Source: Caulobacteraceae bacterium
Lineage (GTDB): Bacteria; Pseudomonadota; Alphaproteobacteria; Caulobacterales; Caulobacteraceae
Assembly (NCBI GenBank): GCA_947441065.1
Contig: CANESI010000013.1
Location: forward strand, 1 to 64,000
Length of the DNA: 64,000 bases
Direction of reading: 5' to 3'
Shown: in pieces, positions 48,348 to 56,990 of the stretch
How the letters are laid out: every line of letters begins with the position of its first letter
Numbering within the stretch: the first letter of the stretch is position 1
Notes under the pieces: generated by a model
Seen by the model: the letters and a program-made list of their open reading frames with translations, nothing else
Told to the model about the DNA's origin: nothing
The model's database searches: none
Position numbers and translations under genes: made by a program

Positions 48348-49910
48348 ATGGCGGACGGCACCGCACCCAGCGGACACAGACTGCTGATCAAGAAATCCAT
48401 TGATCAGATTCAGCGCGAGGCCCAAGGCAACGCGCTTAAACGCACACTTGGATCGGTCAATCTCGTCTTCCTTGGTATCGGTGCCATCATTGGCGCCGGC
48501 ATCTATGTGATGACCGGAAATGCGGCGGCCAATTTTGCCGGACCAGCCGTCTTGCTGTCCTTCGTCATCGCCGGCCTCGCCTGCGCCTTTGCGGGCCTGT
48601 GCTATGCCGAGTTGGCCTCAACCATGCCCGTCGCGGGATCGGCCTATACCTACGCCTACACCACCTTGGGCGAAGTCTTCGCCTGGACCATGGGCTGGCT
48701 GCTGGTGTTGGAATATGGCGTCGCCGCAGCGACCGTGGCGGCAGGCTGGACCGGTTATGCGACAAGTCTTCTCAAGGATCTGGGGATCATTATCCCACCG
48801 CAATATGCCAGTTCGTTCATTCAGTCGGTTGCAGGTCCAGACGGGGCCTTGAGCTTCGTCACCACCGGTAACTTCAACCTTGTGGGCGCTTTCGGTATCT
48901 TGGTCGTCACCGGCCTGCTGGTGCTTGGCGTCTCGGAATCAGCCAATGTCAACAATGTCATCGTCATTGTGAAGGTCGGCATTCTGCTGCTCTTCATTGG
49001 CTTTGGTATTTTCTACATCAACACCGACAACTGGCATCCGTTCATCCCAGAAAATAACGGCAACTTTGGCGGATACGGGGTCAGCGGCGTCTTCCGCGCC
49101 GCATCAGTGATCTTCTTCGCCTATGTCGGCTTCGAAGCCGTTTCGACCGCAGCGGCAGAAGCCATCAACCCACAAAAGGACGTGCCGGTTGGTATCTTGG
49201 GCTCGCTGGTCATCTGCACCCTCATCTATATGGCCGTGGCTGCGGTCCTGACCGGCGTGGTGCCCTATTCCAAGCTTGGTGTGCCTGAGCCCATCGCCGT
49301 GGCCGTTGACGCCATGAACCTTCCTTGGTTCGCAAAGCTGATCAAGATCGGGGCCATTGCTGGTCTGTCATCGGTGATGCTGATCCTCACCTACGGTCAA
49401 ACACGCGTCTTCTTCGCCATGGCCCGGGACGGCTTGCTGCCCAAGGTGTTCGCCACCTTGCACACCAAGTACCGCACGCCTTGGATTGGCACCCTGCTTC
49501 TCGGCGGCGCTATCGCAACGGCTGCGGCCATCCTGCCCATCAGCATCTTGGGCGATCTGGTCAGCCTCGGCACCGCCACTGCCTTTGGTATTGTCTGCCT
49601 CAGCGTCATGTATCTGCGCAGCACAAGACCGGATCTGGAGCGCCCCTTCCGCGTTCCGGGCGGCGGCATCTGGATCAAAGGCGCTTGGATTGGCTTGGTT
49701 CCGGTTCTCGGCATCTTCTTCTGCCTCGTGATGGTGACACCTTTGGTGATAGACATTGTCATCAAGGCAAGCTCCGGCGATCCAATCCCAGCGATCCTGC
49801 TGCTCAGCTATGCCGCAGTTGGGGCCACCATCTATATTTTCTATGGCTACAAGAACTCGCGCTTAGCCAAGGGGCTCGATGTTCTCGACGTGGGTCCAGA
49901 CGCCCAATAG
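48348..49910 (+). CDS. APC-family amino acid permease
   Basis: Inner-membrane amino-acid transporter of 520 aa with about 12 to 14 hydrophobic segments. The TM1 substrate motif IGAIIGAGIYVMTG (about 46) and the TM6 region FFAYVGFEAVSTAAAEAINP (about 258-277) are typical of cationic-amino-acid-type (CAT/YfnA) permeases. An N-terminal cytosolic segment precedes them. The substrate is not predictable. A strong hairpin terminator follows its stop, so it is transcribed alone. Confidence 0.93.
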   Translation: MADGTAPSGHRLLIKKSIDQIQREAQGNALKRTLGSVNLVFLGIGAIIGAGIYVMTGNAAANFAGPAVLLSFVIAGLACAFAGLCYAELASTMPVAGSAYTYAYTTLGEVFAWTMGWLLVLEYGVAAATVAAGWTGYATSLLKDLGIIIPPQYASSFIQSVAGPDGALSFVTTGNFNLVGAFGILVVTGLLVLGVSESANVNNVIVIVKVGILLLFIGFGIFYINTDNWHPFIPENNGNFGGYGVSGVFRAASVIFFAYVGFEAVSTAAAEAINPQKDVPVGILGSLVICTLIYMAVAAVLTGVVPYSKLGVPEPIAVAVDAMNLPWFAKLIKIGAIAGLSSVMLILTYGQTRVFFAMARDGLLPKVFATLHTKYRTPWIGTLLLGGAIATAAAILPISILGDLVSLGTATAFGIVCLSVMYLRSTRPDLERPFRVPGGGIWIKGAWIGLVPVLGIFFCLVMVTPLVIDIVIKASSGDPIPAILLLSYAAVGATIYIFYGYKNSRLAKGLDVLDVGPDAQ

Positions 49911-49935
49911 TCGACGATCAAACCAACGATCCATG

Positions 49936-49972
49936 GGGCTCGCTATCGAAAGATGGCGGGCCCTTTTGGTTT
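49936..49972 (+). terminator. Strong rho-independent terminator after the permease
   Basis: GGGCTCGCTATC-gaaa-GATGGCGGGCCC: a continuous 12-bp stem with two G-U pairs and a GAAA tetraloop, followed by TTTTGGTTTTT. It lies 26 bp past the permease stop. Confidence 0.9.
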
Positions 49973-50046
49973 TTCGGCCCTACCCCCTTTTGTTACGGAC
50001 CAGAAAGTCCGATCATGGGATCGTAACGAGACGAGGAGCGACCATC

Positions 50047-50721
50047 TTGGACAACGCAACCCCTGCTGCCCCCCCTGCCATCGGTGCGGTCATCGCGCCG
50101 GTCACACCGCTGCAGCAGAACTGCACCATCGTCTGGTGCAACAAGACCAAGAAGGCGGCGATTATCGATCCGGGCGGCGAGATGCCCCGCCTGCTTAAGG
50201 CCATAGCCGACCAAGGCCTAACCCTCGAAAAGATCTGGATCACCCATGGGCATCTTGACCATGCCGGAGCCGCGGCGGCGCTGCAGGCCGCGACAGGCGT
50301 GCCCATCGAAGGTCCTCACCCTGACGACCAGTTCTGGATCGATGACATTCCCGAAAGCGGCGCCAAATACGGCCTTGTCGGCGCCCAGAGCTTTACGCCT
50401 GACCGTTGGCTGCACGACGGCGATGTGGTTACGCTTGGCGAGACCCAGTTCGAGGTTCTGCACTGCCCCGGCCACACCCCCGGCCATGTGGTGTTCTTCC
50501 ACCGGGAGTCGCGCTTTGCTCAGGTCGGTGACGTCTTGTTCAAGGGCTCGATTGGGCGGTCTGATTTCCCGAAGGGCAATTACAACCAACTGATCGAGTC
50601 GATCACGACCAAGCTCTGGCCCCTCGGAAACGACGTCCAGTTTGTGCCCGGCCACGGACCCATGTCGACCTTCGGGGCGGAACGCAAGACCAACCCCTTT
50701 GTCGGTGATTTTGCGGTTTAA
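50047..50721 (+). CDS. MBL-fold metallo-hydrolase (YcbL / glyoxalase II-like)
   Basis: Metallo-beta-lactamase-fold hydrolase of 224 aa. The metal site is THGHLDHAGA (about 63), with further ligands in CPGHTPGH (about 141), QVGDVLFKGS (about 162) and VPGHGPMST (about 203). The compact size without the glyoxalase II C-terminal domain fits the YcbL group. The start is TTG at 50047 with a strong AGGAG 8 nt upstream; the longer ORF reads through the terminator and leader. Substrate is unknown, probably a thioester. Confidence 0.9.
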   Translation: MDNATPAAPPAIGAVIAPVTPLQQNCTIVWCNKTKKAAIIDPGGEMPRLLKAIADQGLTLEKIWITHGHLDHAGAAAALQAATGVPIEGPHPDDQFWIDDIPESGAKYGLVGAQSFTPDRWLHDGDVVTLGETQFEVLHCPGHTPGHVVFFHRESRFAQVGDVLFKGSIGRSDFPKGNYNQLIESITTKLWPLGNDVQFVPGHGPMSTFGAERKTNPFVGDFAV

Positions 50722-50814
50722 TAACGATACGGCCGCCGGATTGATGCTGGCAGGACGTTAGACCAAGACGAACCTTAGGGTTCGCACCCACTTTCGTTCC
50801 TGTTTGGATTGCTC

Positions 50815-52383
50815 ATGGCCTTGAACCCGATCGCCCAGCGCCTGCTGAAACTTCCCCGCCCGATCCTCATCGGTCTCGCGGTTGTCGGCAGTCTTCTGCT
50901 GCTGATGGGCGGCTGTCAGTTGCTCAAGCCCAAGCCAAAGGTTGACCCTTACCGGTTCGCAGCCATCGAGCGCGGCGACGTGACCAAGACCGTGTCCGCC
51001 TCGGGCAACGTCCAAGCCCTTGTCACCGTCCAGGTCGGCTCGCAGCTGTCGGGTCTGGTGTCGCAGGTTCTGGTCGACTTCAATAGTCCGGTCTCCAAGG
51101 GCGATGTCTTGGCCGTCATTGATGCCAAGACCTATGCCAGCCGGGTCAATCAAGGCACGGCTGACCTTGGGGCTGTGACCGCCGCTCTGGCCCAACAACG
51201 CGCCGCCCTCGAACAGGCCAAGGCCCAGAACGAGGTCGATCAAGCCGCCTATCGCCGCGTCAAATCTCTGGCTGATCAGGGCTTTGCCTCAGGACAGGCG
51301 CTCGATCAAGCGACAGCCGCGGTGAAACGCTCAGAGGCTGGCGTCGCCCTCGCCCGCGCTCAGATCGCCGCCCAGAGCGCGCGTGTGGCGCAGTCCAAGG
51401 CCGGTCTTGAGGCCAGCCGCTATGATCTTGGCCGCACACAGATCCTCTCGCCCATCGACGGCGTGGTCGTCGACCGTAAGATCGATCCCGGCCAGACCGT
51501 CGCGGCCAGCTTCCAGGCCCCCGTGCTGTTCCAAATCGCGCAGGACCTCTCCAAGCTGCAGGTCAAGATCATGGTCGATGAGGCTGACATCGGACAGATC
51601 CGCGAGGGCCAGACGGTGAAGTTTACGGTCGACGCCTATCCCGATGAAACCTTCCAAGGCGCAGTCACTCAGGTGCGCAAACAGCCAGAGACCCAGCAAA
51701 ATGTCGTGGCCTATGCTGTGATTGCCGAGGCTGAGAATAAGGGTGGACGCCTACTGCCCGGCATGACCGCCAATGCCGATGTGGTGATTGACGAACGTCC
51801 AAACGTCTTAAAGGTGCCCGCTGCGGCCCTGCGCTTTAAACCCGCCGATATGCAGAGTCCGACGGTTGTTAGCGGTCCTCCCGGAGGCGGTGGTGGTGGT
51901 GGCGGTCGGCCTCAAGCGGCGGGCAACGCAGGCGCGCGAAACGGCGGCGGGCGACTGCTTGAACAATTGGACCTGACCCGTGATCAGCAAGCCAAGGCCA
52001 AGCCGATCTTCGAAGAGATGCGCGCCAAGATGATGACGGCGGGCCAAGACCCCAAGGCTCGCCGCGCGGCCCGCGATGAGGCCTTCGCCAAGCTCACACC
52101 CCTGCTCAAGCCTGAGCAACGTGCGCGCCTGACCGCGATGCAAGGCCAGTTCGGTGGTCGCGGTGGCCCTCAAGCCGGAAAGACCCCCGGTGTGGTCTGG
52201 ATCCTCAAGGACAAGAAGCCTTGGCCCGTGTCCGTACGCGTCGGGGCTTCGGACGGCTCGTTCAGCGAGATTGAAGGCGATATCAAGCCCGGCGATCAGG
52301 TGATCATTGGCGGTGGCCCCAAACCCTTGCCGACCATGAGATCGCCCTTCGGCGGCGGGTCCACCGCACGTCCTCGCACCTAG
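50815..52383 (+). CDS. MacA-like efflux periplasmic adaptor with Spy/LTXXQ-like insertion
   Basis: Membrane-fusion protein linking a MacB-type ABC transporter to an outer-membrane channel. One N-terminal TM (ILIGLAVVGSLLLLMGG, about 18-34) precedes the beta-barrel/lipoyl region (GQVSGLVSQV-like GSQLSGLVSQVLVDFNSPV), a long coiled-coil hairpin (about 100-200), and LSPIDGVVVDRKIDPGQTV. Unusually, between about residues 355 and 455 there is a Gly-rich linker, then a helical segment LEQLDLTRDQQAKAKPIFEE...LLKPEQRARL resembling the LTXXQ repeats of Spy/CpxP. The adaptor domain then resumes (KTPGVVWILKDKKPWPV). ATG at 50815 preferred over TTG at 50809. First gene of a three-gene operon. Confidence 0.88.
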   Translation: MALNPIAQRLLKLPRPILIGLAVVGSLLLLMGGCQLLKPKPKVDPYRFAAIERGDVTKTVSASGNVQALVTVQVGSQLSGLVSQVLVDFNSPVSKGDVLAVIDAKTYASRVNQGTADLGAVTAALAQQRAALEQAKAQNEVDQAAYRRVKSLADQGFASGQALDQATAAVKRSEAGVALARAQIAAQSARVAQSKAGLEASRYDLGRTQILSPIDGVVVDRKIDPGQTVAASFQAPVLFQIAQDLSKLQVKIMVDEADIGQIREGQTVKFTVDAYPDETFQGAVTQVRKQPETQQNVVAYAVIAEAENKGGRLLPGMTANADVVIDERPNVLKVPAAALRFKPADMQSPTVVSGPPGGGGGGGGRPQAAGNAGARNGGGRLLEQLDLTRDQQAKAKPIFEEMRAKMMTAGQDPKARRAARDEAFAKLTPLLKPEQRARLTAMQGQFGGRGGPQAGKTPGVVWILKDKKPWPVSVRVGASDGSFSEIEGDIKPGDQVIIGGGPKPLPTMRSPFGGGSTARPRT

Positions 52384-52393
52384 GCGCTCGGTC

Positions 52394-53074
52394 ATGATAG
52401 AGGTTCGGGATCTCAAAAAGACCTATCAGATGGGGGATGAGACGGTCGCGGCTCTGGCTGGGGTGTCGCTCAGCTTTCCGCGCGGGTCCTATCTGGCCAT
52501 TACCGGGCCTTCAGGCTCGGGCAAGTCGACCCTGATGAACATCCTTGGCGGGCTCGACCGGCCCACCAGCGGTCAATATCTGTTCGAGGACGAGGATGTC
52601 AGCCATCTGGATGATGACGGCCTAGCCCATTTTCGCAATCAGCGGATCGGCTTTGTCTTTCAGTCGTTCCAACTTCTGCCCCGCTACAGCGCTTTGCAAA
52701 ATGTCGAATTGCCGATGGTCTATGCGGGTATCGAGGTGAAGGAGCGTCGCGAGCGGGCCGCAGAGATGCTGGCCAAGGTCGGGCTGGCCGACCGCCGTCA
52801 CCATCGCCCAACCCAGATGTCCGGCGGTCAGCAACAGCGCGTCGCCATTGCCCGCTCCCTCGCCAACCATCCCGACCTGTTGCTGGCCGACGAGCCCACG
52901 GGCGCGCTCGACAGTTCAACGGGCAAGGACGTCATGGCCCTGTTCGAACAGCTCAATAGCGACGGGCTGACCGTCATCTTGGTCACCCATGATGCCAATG
53001 TCGCCGCGCGGGCCCGCCGCCGCGTCGGCTTTCGCGACGGCCTGATCGTCAGCGACGAAGGGGCCAAGTCATGA
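52394..53074 (+). CDS. MacB-type ABC transporter ATP-binding protein
   Basis: ATPase of 226 aa for a MacB/LolD-class (type VII) exporter. Walker A GPSGSGKST (about 39), Q-loop region FVFQSFQLLPRYSA, signature MSGGQQQRVAIARSL (about 142), Walker B LLLADEPTGALD and switch His VILVTHDANVA. It starts 10 bp after the adaptor stop and overlaps the permease start by 4 bp. The ATPase and permease are separate here, whereas E. coli MacB is fused. Confidence 0.94.
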   Translation: MIEVRDLKKTYQMGDETVAALAGVSLSFPRGSYLAITGPSGSGKSTLMNILGGLDRPTSGQYLFEDEDVSHLDDDGLAHFRNQRIGFVFQSFQLLPRYSALQNVELPMVYAGIEVKERRERAAEMLAKVGLADRRHHRPTQMSGGQQQRVAIARSLANHPDLLLADEPTGALDSSTGKDVMALFEQLNSDGLTVILVTHDANVAARARRRVGFRDGLIVSDEGAKS

Positions 53075-54300
53075 AGTCCAAGGACCTGATCCGCTTTGCC
53101 GCCAGCGCCATCGCGGCCCACCCGATGCGCAGCGCCCTCACCTCGCTCGGCGTCGTCATCGGCGTCGCCGCCGTCGTCATGATGACCTCGATTGGTCTGG
53201 GCGCGCAGCAGCGGGTGATGAGCGCCATTTCGGGCCTCGGCTCGAACCTGATCATCGTCTCTCCGGCTGCCTCGCGATCCGGCTTTGCCGCCCAAGCCGC
53301 AGGGTCGGACATTTCCATTACCGGAGCCGATGCCGAGGCCATCGCCAAACAGGTTGAAGGGGTCGCCGCTGTCGCACCAACCGTTCGCGGACAGGCGCAA
53401 TTGGCATCTGAAGGCACCAACTGGAACAGCCGCATCGAAGGGGTCACGCCCGACTATCTGGTCGCCAGAGACTTGACCATCGGACAGGGCCGCATGTTCG
53501 ACGAGCGTGAGGCTCGCCAAGGCCGCACCGTCGCCGTGATCGGCACCACGGTCGCACGCGAACTGTTCGGAGACGCAGATCCCGTGGGTAAGCGCATCCG
53601 CGTTGGCTCCTCGCCCTTTCAGGTGGTCGGGGTCCTGACCTCTAAGGGCCAGAGCGGCTTTGGACAGGATCAGGATGATATTGTTTTAGGTCCCCTACCC
53701 GCCGTCCGCTCTCGCGTTGTGGGCCGCCGCGTCAAGGGCGATACGGTCCAGACCATCTATATCAAGGCTGCCAGCGAGGATGACCTCAGCCGCGTGCAAG
53801 AAGACGCCACGACCTTGCTGCGCGAACGTCACCGCATTCGCGAGGGCGAGGACGATGATTTTCAAGCCCAAAATATGGCCTCGATCCTTCAAGCTTCTCA
53901 GGCCGCCACCGCCACCTTCACCATCCTTTTGGCCGCCGTCGCAGCCGTATCGCTGGTGGTCGGGGGCGTCGGGATCATGAACATCATGCTGGTCGCCGTG
54001 ACCGAGCGCACGCGTGAGATCGGCCTGCGTATGGCGGTTGGGGCCAAGCGGTCGGACATTCTGATCCAGTTTGCGCTCGAGTCCGTGGCCCTATCGCTCG
54101 CGGGCGGCATCCTCGGATTGCTCATCGGTATTGGCGGCGCCTTGCTGATTGCGCAGCTCGGATCATGGCCCATGGCGATCCCGTCTTGGGCAGCGCCCCT
54201 ATCCTTGGGCTTTTCCATGGCGGTGGGTCTGGTGTTCGGGGCCTATCCCTCTTGGCAGGCCTCGCGGCTCGATCCCATCGAGGCCTTGCGCCGCGAATAG
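53071..54300 (+). CDS. MacB-type ABC transporter permease
   Basis: 409-aa permease with the MacB topology. TM1 (SALTSLGVVIGVAAVVMMTSIG, about 25) precedes a large periplasmic MacB_PCD domain (about 50-270) with TVAVIGTTVARELFGDADPVGKRIRV. The FtsX domain (about 285-400) has three TM segments and ends SWQASRLDPIEALRRE, the conserved coupling end. Works by mechanotransmission with the adaptor upstream. Exported substrate unknown; family members move antibiotics, peptides or lipoproteins. Confidence 0.94.
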   Translation: MKSKDLIRFAASAIAAHPMRSALTSLGVVIGVAAVVMMTSIGLGAQQRVMSAISGLGSNLIIVSPAASRSGFAAQAAGSDISITGADAEAIAKQVEGVAAVAPTVRGQAQLASEGTNWNSRIEGVTPDYLVARDLTIGQGRMFDEREARQGRTVAVIGTTVARELFGDADPVGKRIRVGSSPFQVVGVLTSKGQSGFGQDQDDIVLGPLPAVRSRVVGRRVKGDTVQTIYIKAASEDDLSRVQEDATTLLRERHRIREGEDDDFQAQNMASILQASQAATATFTILLAAVAAVSLVVGGVGIMNIMLVAVTERTREIGLRMAVGAKRSDILIQFALESVALSLAGGILGLLIGIGGALLIAQLGSWPMAIPSWAAPLSLGFSMAVGLVFGAYPSWQASRLDPIEALRRE

Positions 54301-54355
54301 AGGCCTTAGCGCAAATCAGGTCGCCTAGAGGCGCGCATCCCTATATCCTGATGGC

Positions 54356-56671
54356 ATGAAAAAGCCACGTATCGCCCGCCACCCTTCTGCTCGCCCCAAG
54401 CCACCGCAAGGTCTACCCGACAAGGAGACCCTGCTGAAGTTCCTGCGCGAGGCCGGAGAGGCGGAAAAGGCCGACATGGCCAAGGCCTTTGGCCTGAAGG
54501 GCGCTGACCGCCGGGCCCTGCGGATGATGCTCAAGGACATGGAAGCCGAGGGCCTATTGGGCAAGCGCGGACGCGGCGGCTTTGCCGAGGCCGGCGCTCT
54601 GCCCCCTGTCGGCGTGGCCGATGTGATTGAGGTAGACACCGACGGCGACCTGTTCGTGCGTCTGGTCAAGGCCGGCGAAGATGCGCCCATCGTGCGCCTC
54701 GCCCCCGATCCGGCTGAAAAGGTTGCGGGCGCACCGCGTCTGGGCGAGCGGGTTCTGGTGCGCTTTGAGCGGCTGGAAAGCGGCGAGTTCGAAGCCAAGC
54801 TGATCAAGAAACTCGGCCAAAGCGCTCACAAGATCCTCGGCGTCGTGCGCAAGTCCCTGCGCGGCCCGCGCCAAGAGATTCGCGTCGAGCCGGTGGACCG
54901 CCGCTCTAAGGAAAGTCTGGTCCTATTCGGGCCAGAGGCCGAGGCCCTCAAGGACGGCGATCTGGTCGTGGCCGAGGTCGGCGAGGCGGCGGGCCGGTTC
55001 GGCCCCAAGCGCGGGCGGGTCCTAGAGGTTGTCGGGCGCGAAGATCAGCCCAGAGCCGCCTCCCTCATCGCCATCCATACCCACGGCCTGCCCACCGGCT
55101 TTTCACAGGATGCCGAGGACGAGGCCGAAGCCGCCGTCGGCCCAACCCTAGAGGGCCGCACGGACCTGCGCCATGTGCCGCTGGTCACCATCGATCCCAT
55201 CGATGCGCGCGACCATGATGATGCGGTCTATGCTGAACCGGACGAGGACCCGGCCAATCCGGGCGGCTGGATCGTCTGGGTGGCCATTGCCGATGTTGCC
55301 GCCTATGTGCGCCCCGGCACGCCGCTCGACCGCGAGGCCCGCGACAAGGGCAACAGTGTCTATTTCCCCGACCGGGTCGAGCCGATGCTGCCCGAGCGCC
55401 TGTCCAATGGCCTGTGCAGCCTGCGCGAGGGCGAGAACCGCGCCTGTCTGGCCGTGCGCATGGTCTTCAACCGCTCTGGCGACAAGATCGGCCACAGGTT
55501 CGTGCGCGGCCTGATGCGCTCTGCCGCCAAGCTGGCCTATGAGCACGCCCAGTCGGCCATTGACGGCGAGGTCAGCGATGTGACCGGCCCGCTGCTGGAG
55601 CCGGTCCTGAGGCCCCTGTGGGCCGCCTATGCCTGTGTCGGACAGGCCAGGGACCGCCGCTCGCCGCTGGATATTGAAAGCTCCGAGCGCAAGATCGAGA
55701 TCAGCCCCGAAGGCGAGGTCCTGTCCATCCGCCCGCGCGAGCGCCTGACCGCCCACCGCCTGATCGAAGAGTTCATGATCCAGGCCAATGTCTGCGCCGC
55801 CGAGACGCTAGAGGCCCCGACCAAGGGCCAAAAACGCCCCGCCCTGATCTATCGCATCCATGACACGCCCAGTCAGGAAAAGGTCCAGTCTCTCGCTGAC
55901 TTTCTGGCCACCATCGGCATCAACTGGTCCAAGGGCGAGGCCCCGCGCACCGACCGGCTCAACCGCCTCCTGATCCAGACCAAGGAAGGCCCCCATGCCG
56001 AGATCGTCAATGAGGTGGTGCTGCGCAGTCAGATGCAGGCCGTCTATTCGCCCGACAATATCGGCCATTTCGGCCTCAACCTCGCCCGCTATGCCCACTT
56101 CACCTCGCCCATCCGGCGCTATGCCGATCTGGTGGTCCACCGCGCCCTGATCCGGGCCTTAGGCCTTGGCACGGACGGGCTGACGGACGAGGAGATCGCC
56201 CGCCTGCGCGAAACGGCTGAGAGCATCACCGCCTCAGAGCGCCGCGCCATGGCCGCCGAGCGCGAGGCGACCGACCGCTATGTCGCCGCCTTCCTCTCCG
56301 ACCGGGTGGGGGCCGAATTTGACGGCCGCATCACCGGCGTCACCCGCTTTGGCCTGTTTGTGCGCCTGGGCGAGATCGGGGCCGACGGTCTGGCCCCCGT
56401 CTCGTCTCTGGGGGATGAATATTTCGTCCATGATGACAAGGCCCACTGCCTGATCGGCGAGCGCAGCGGCAAGCGCTGGCGTCTGGGCGCGCGGGTGCGG
56501 GTCAAGCTCTTGGAAGCCACCCCCATCACCGGCGGCCTGCTGTTCGAAGTCCTGAGCGACCCCGAACCCGCCCTCCCCGGTGCCCCCCGCCCCCGCCTCG
56601 GCATCCGCCACAGACAGGGCCCGAAAGGCAGGCCCAAGAACATCAAGGCCGGGGGGAAGAAGCGGCGATAG
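54356..56671 (+). CDS. rnr: Ribonuclease R
   Basis: Processive 3'-5' exoribonuclease that degrades structured RNA. Domains in order: N-terminal winged-helix (LKFLREAGEAEKADMAKAFGLKG), cold-shock domains (about 80-220), RNB catalytic domain with VTIDPIDARDHDDAVYAEPD (about 277-296), HYTSPIRRYADL-type motif HFTSPIRRYADLVVHR (about 582), S1 domain (GAEFDGRITGVTRFGLFVRLGE, about 652) and a basic tail. The 771 aa are normal. It follows the Mac operon after 55 bp. Confidence 0.97.
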   Translation: MKKPRIARHPSARPKPPQGLPDKETLLKFLREAGEAEKADMAKAFGLKGADRRALRMMLKDMEAEGLLGKRGRGGFAEAGALPPVGVADVIEVDTDGDLFVRLVKAGEDAPIVRLAPDPAEKVAGAPRLGERVLVRFERLESGEFEAKLIKKLGQSAHKILGVVRKSLRGPRQEIRVEPVDRRSKESLVLFGPEAEALKDGDLVVAEVGEAAGRFGPKRGRVLEVVGREDQPRAASLIAIHTHGLPTGFSQDAEDEAEAAVGPTLEGRTDLRHVPLVTIDPIDARDHDDAVYAEPDEDPANPGGWIVWVAIADVAAYVRPGTPLDREARDKGNSVYFPDRVEPMLPERLSNGLCSLREGENRACLAVRMVFNRSGDKIGHRFVRGLMRSAAKLAYEHAQSAIDGEVSDVTGPLLEPVLRPLWAAYACVGQARDRRSPLDIESSERKIEISPEGEVLSIRPRERLTAHRLIEEFMIQANVCAAETLEAPTKGQKRPALIYRIHDTPSQEKVQSLADFLATIGINWSKGEAPRTDRLNRLLIQTKEGPHAEIVNEVVLRSQMQAVYSPDNIGHFGLNLARYAHFTSPIRRYADLVVHRALIRALGLGTDGLTDEEIARLRETAESITASERRAMAAEREATDRYVAAFLSDRVGAEFDGRITGVTRFGLFVRLGEIGADGLAPVSSLGDEYFVHDDKAHCLIGERSGKRWRLGARVRVKLLEATPITGGLLFEVLSDPEPALPGAPRPRLGIRHRQGPKGRPKNIKAGGKKRR

Positions 56672-56990
56672 GCCCCTCCGCCGCGTCATTGCGAGCGTAG
56701 CGAAGCAACACAGGGGACCGGGCTCCTTCGAACGCGCAGCCCTTCCACCCAACAATCCAGCCCAGTCCCCTAGGTTGCTTCGGCGCGTCGCGCCTCGCAA
56801 TGACGCGGTGGTGGGGCAGCATTTACCCGTCTTCCCCGCGAAGGCGGGGATCCAGACCCTTTCACGCAGGCGGGAAGTGACGCGCTGAAACCTTGACTTT
56901 GCAGGGGCCATGGCTGAGGGGGCAGTGGATGAGCACCCCCCACTCCCAACCCTCTCCCCCTCAAGGGGGGAAAGGGCTTTAACAAGACCC
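56672..56990. repeat. Intergenic repeat mosaic between rnr and the M20 gene
   Basis: 319 bp without a gene, between two converging genes. It holds an inverted pair of GCGTCATTGCGAG elements (56683-56718 and 56767-56806), one cttccccgcgaaggcgggga palindrome followed by tccagaccctttc (56830-56862), and a ccctctccccctcaaggggggaaagggctt element (about 56950-56980). The arrangement closely parallels the 20.1-20.5 kb gap. Confidence 0.85.
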
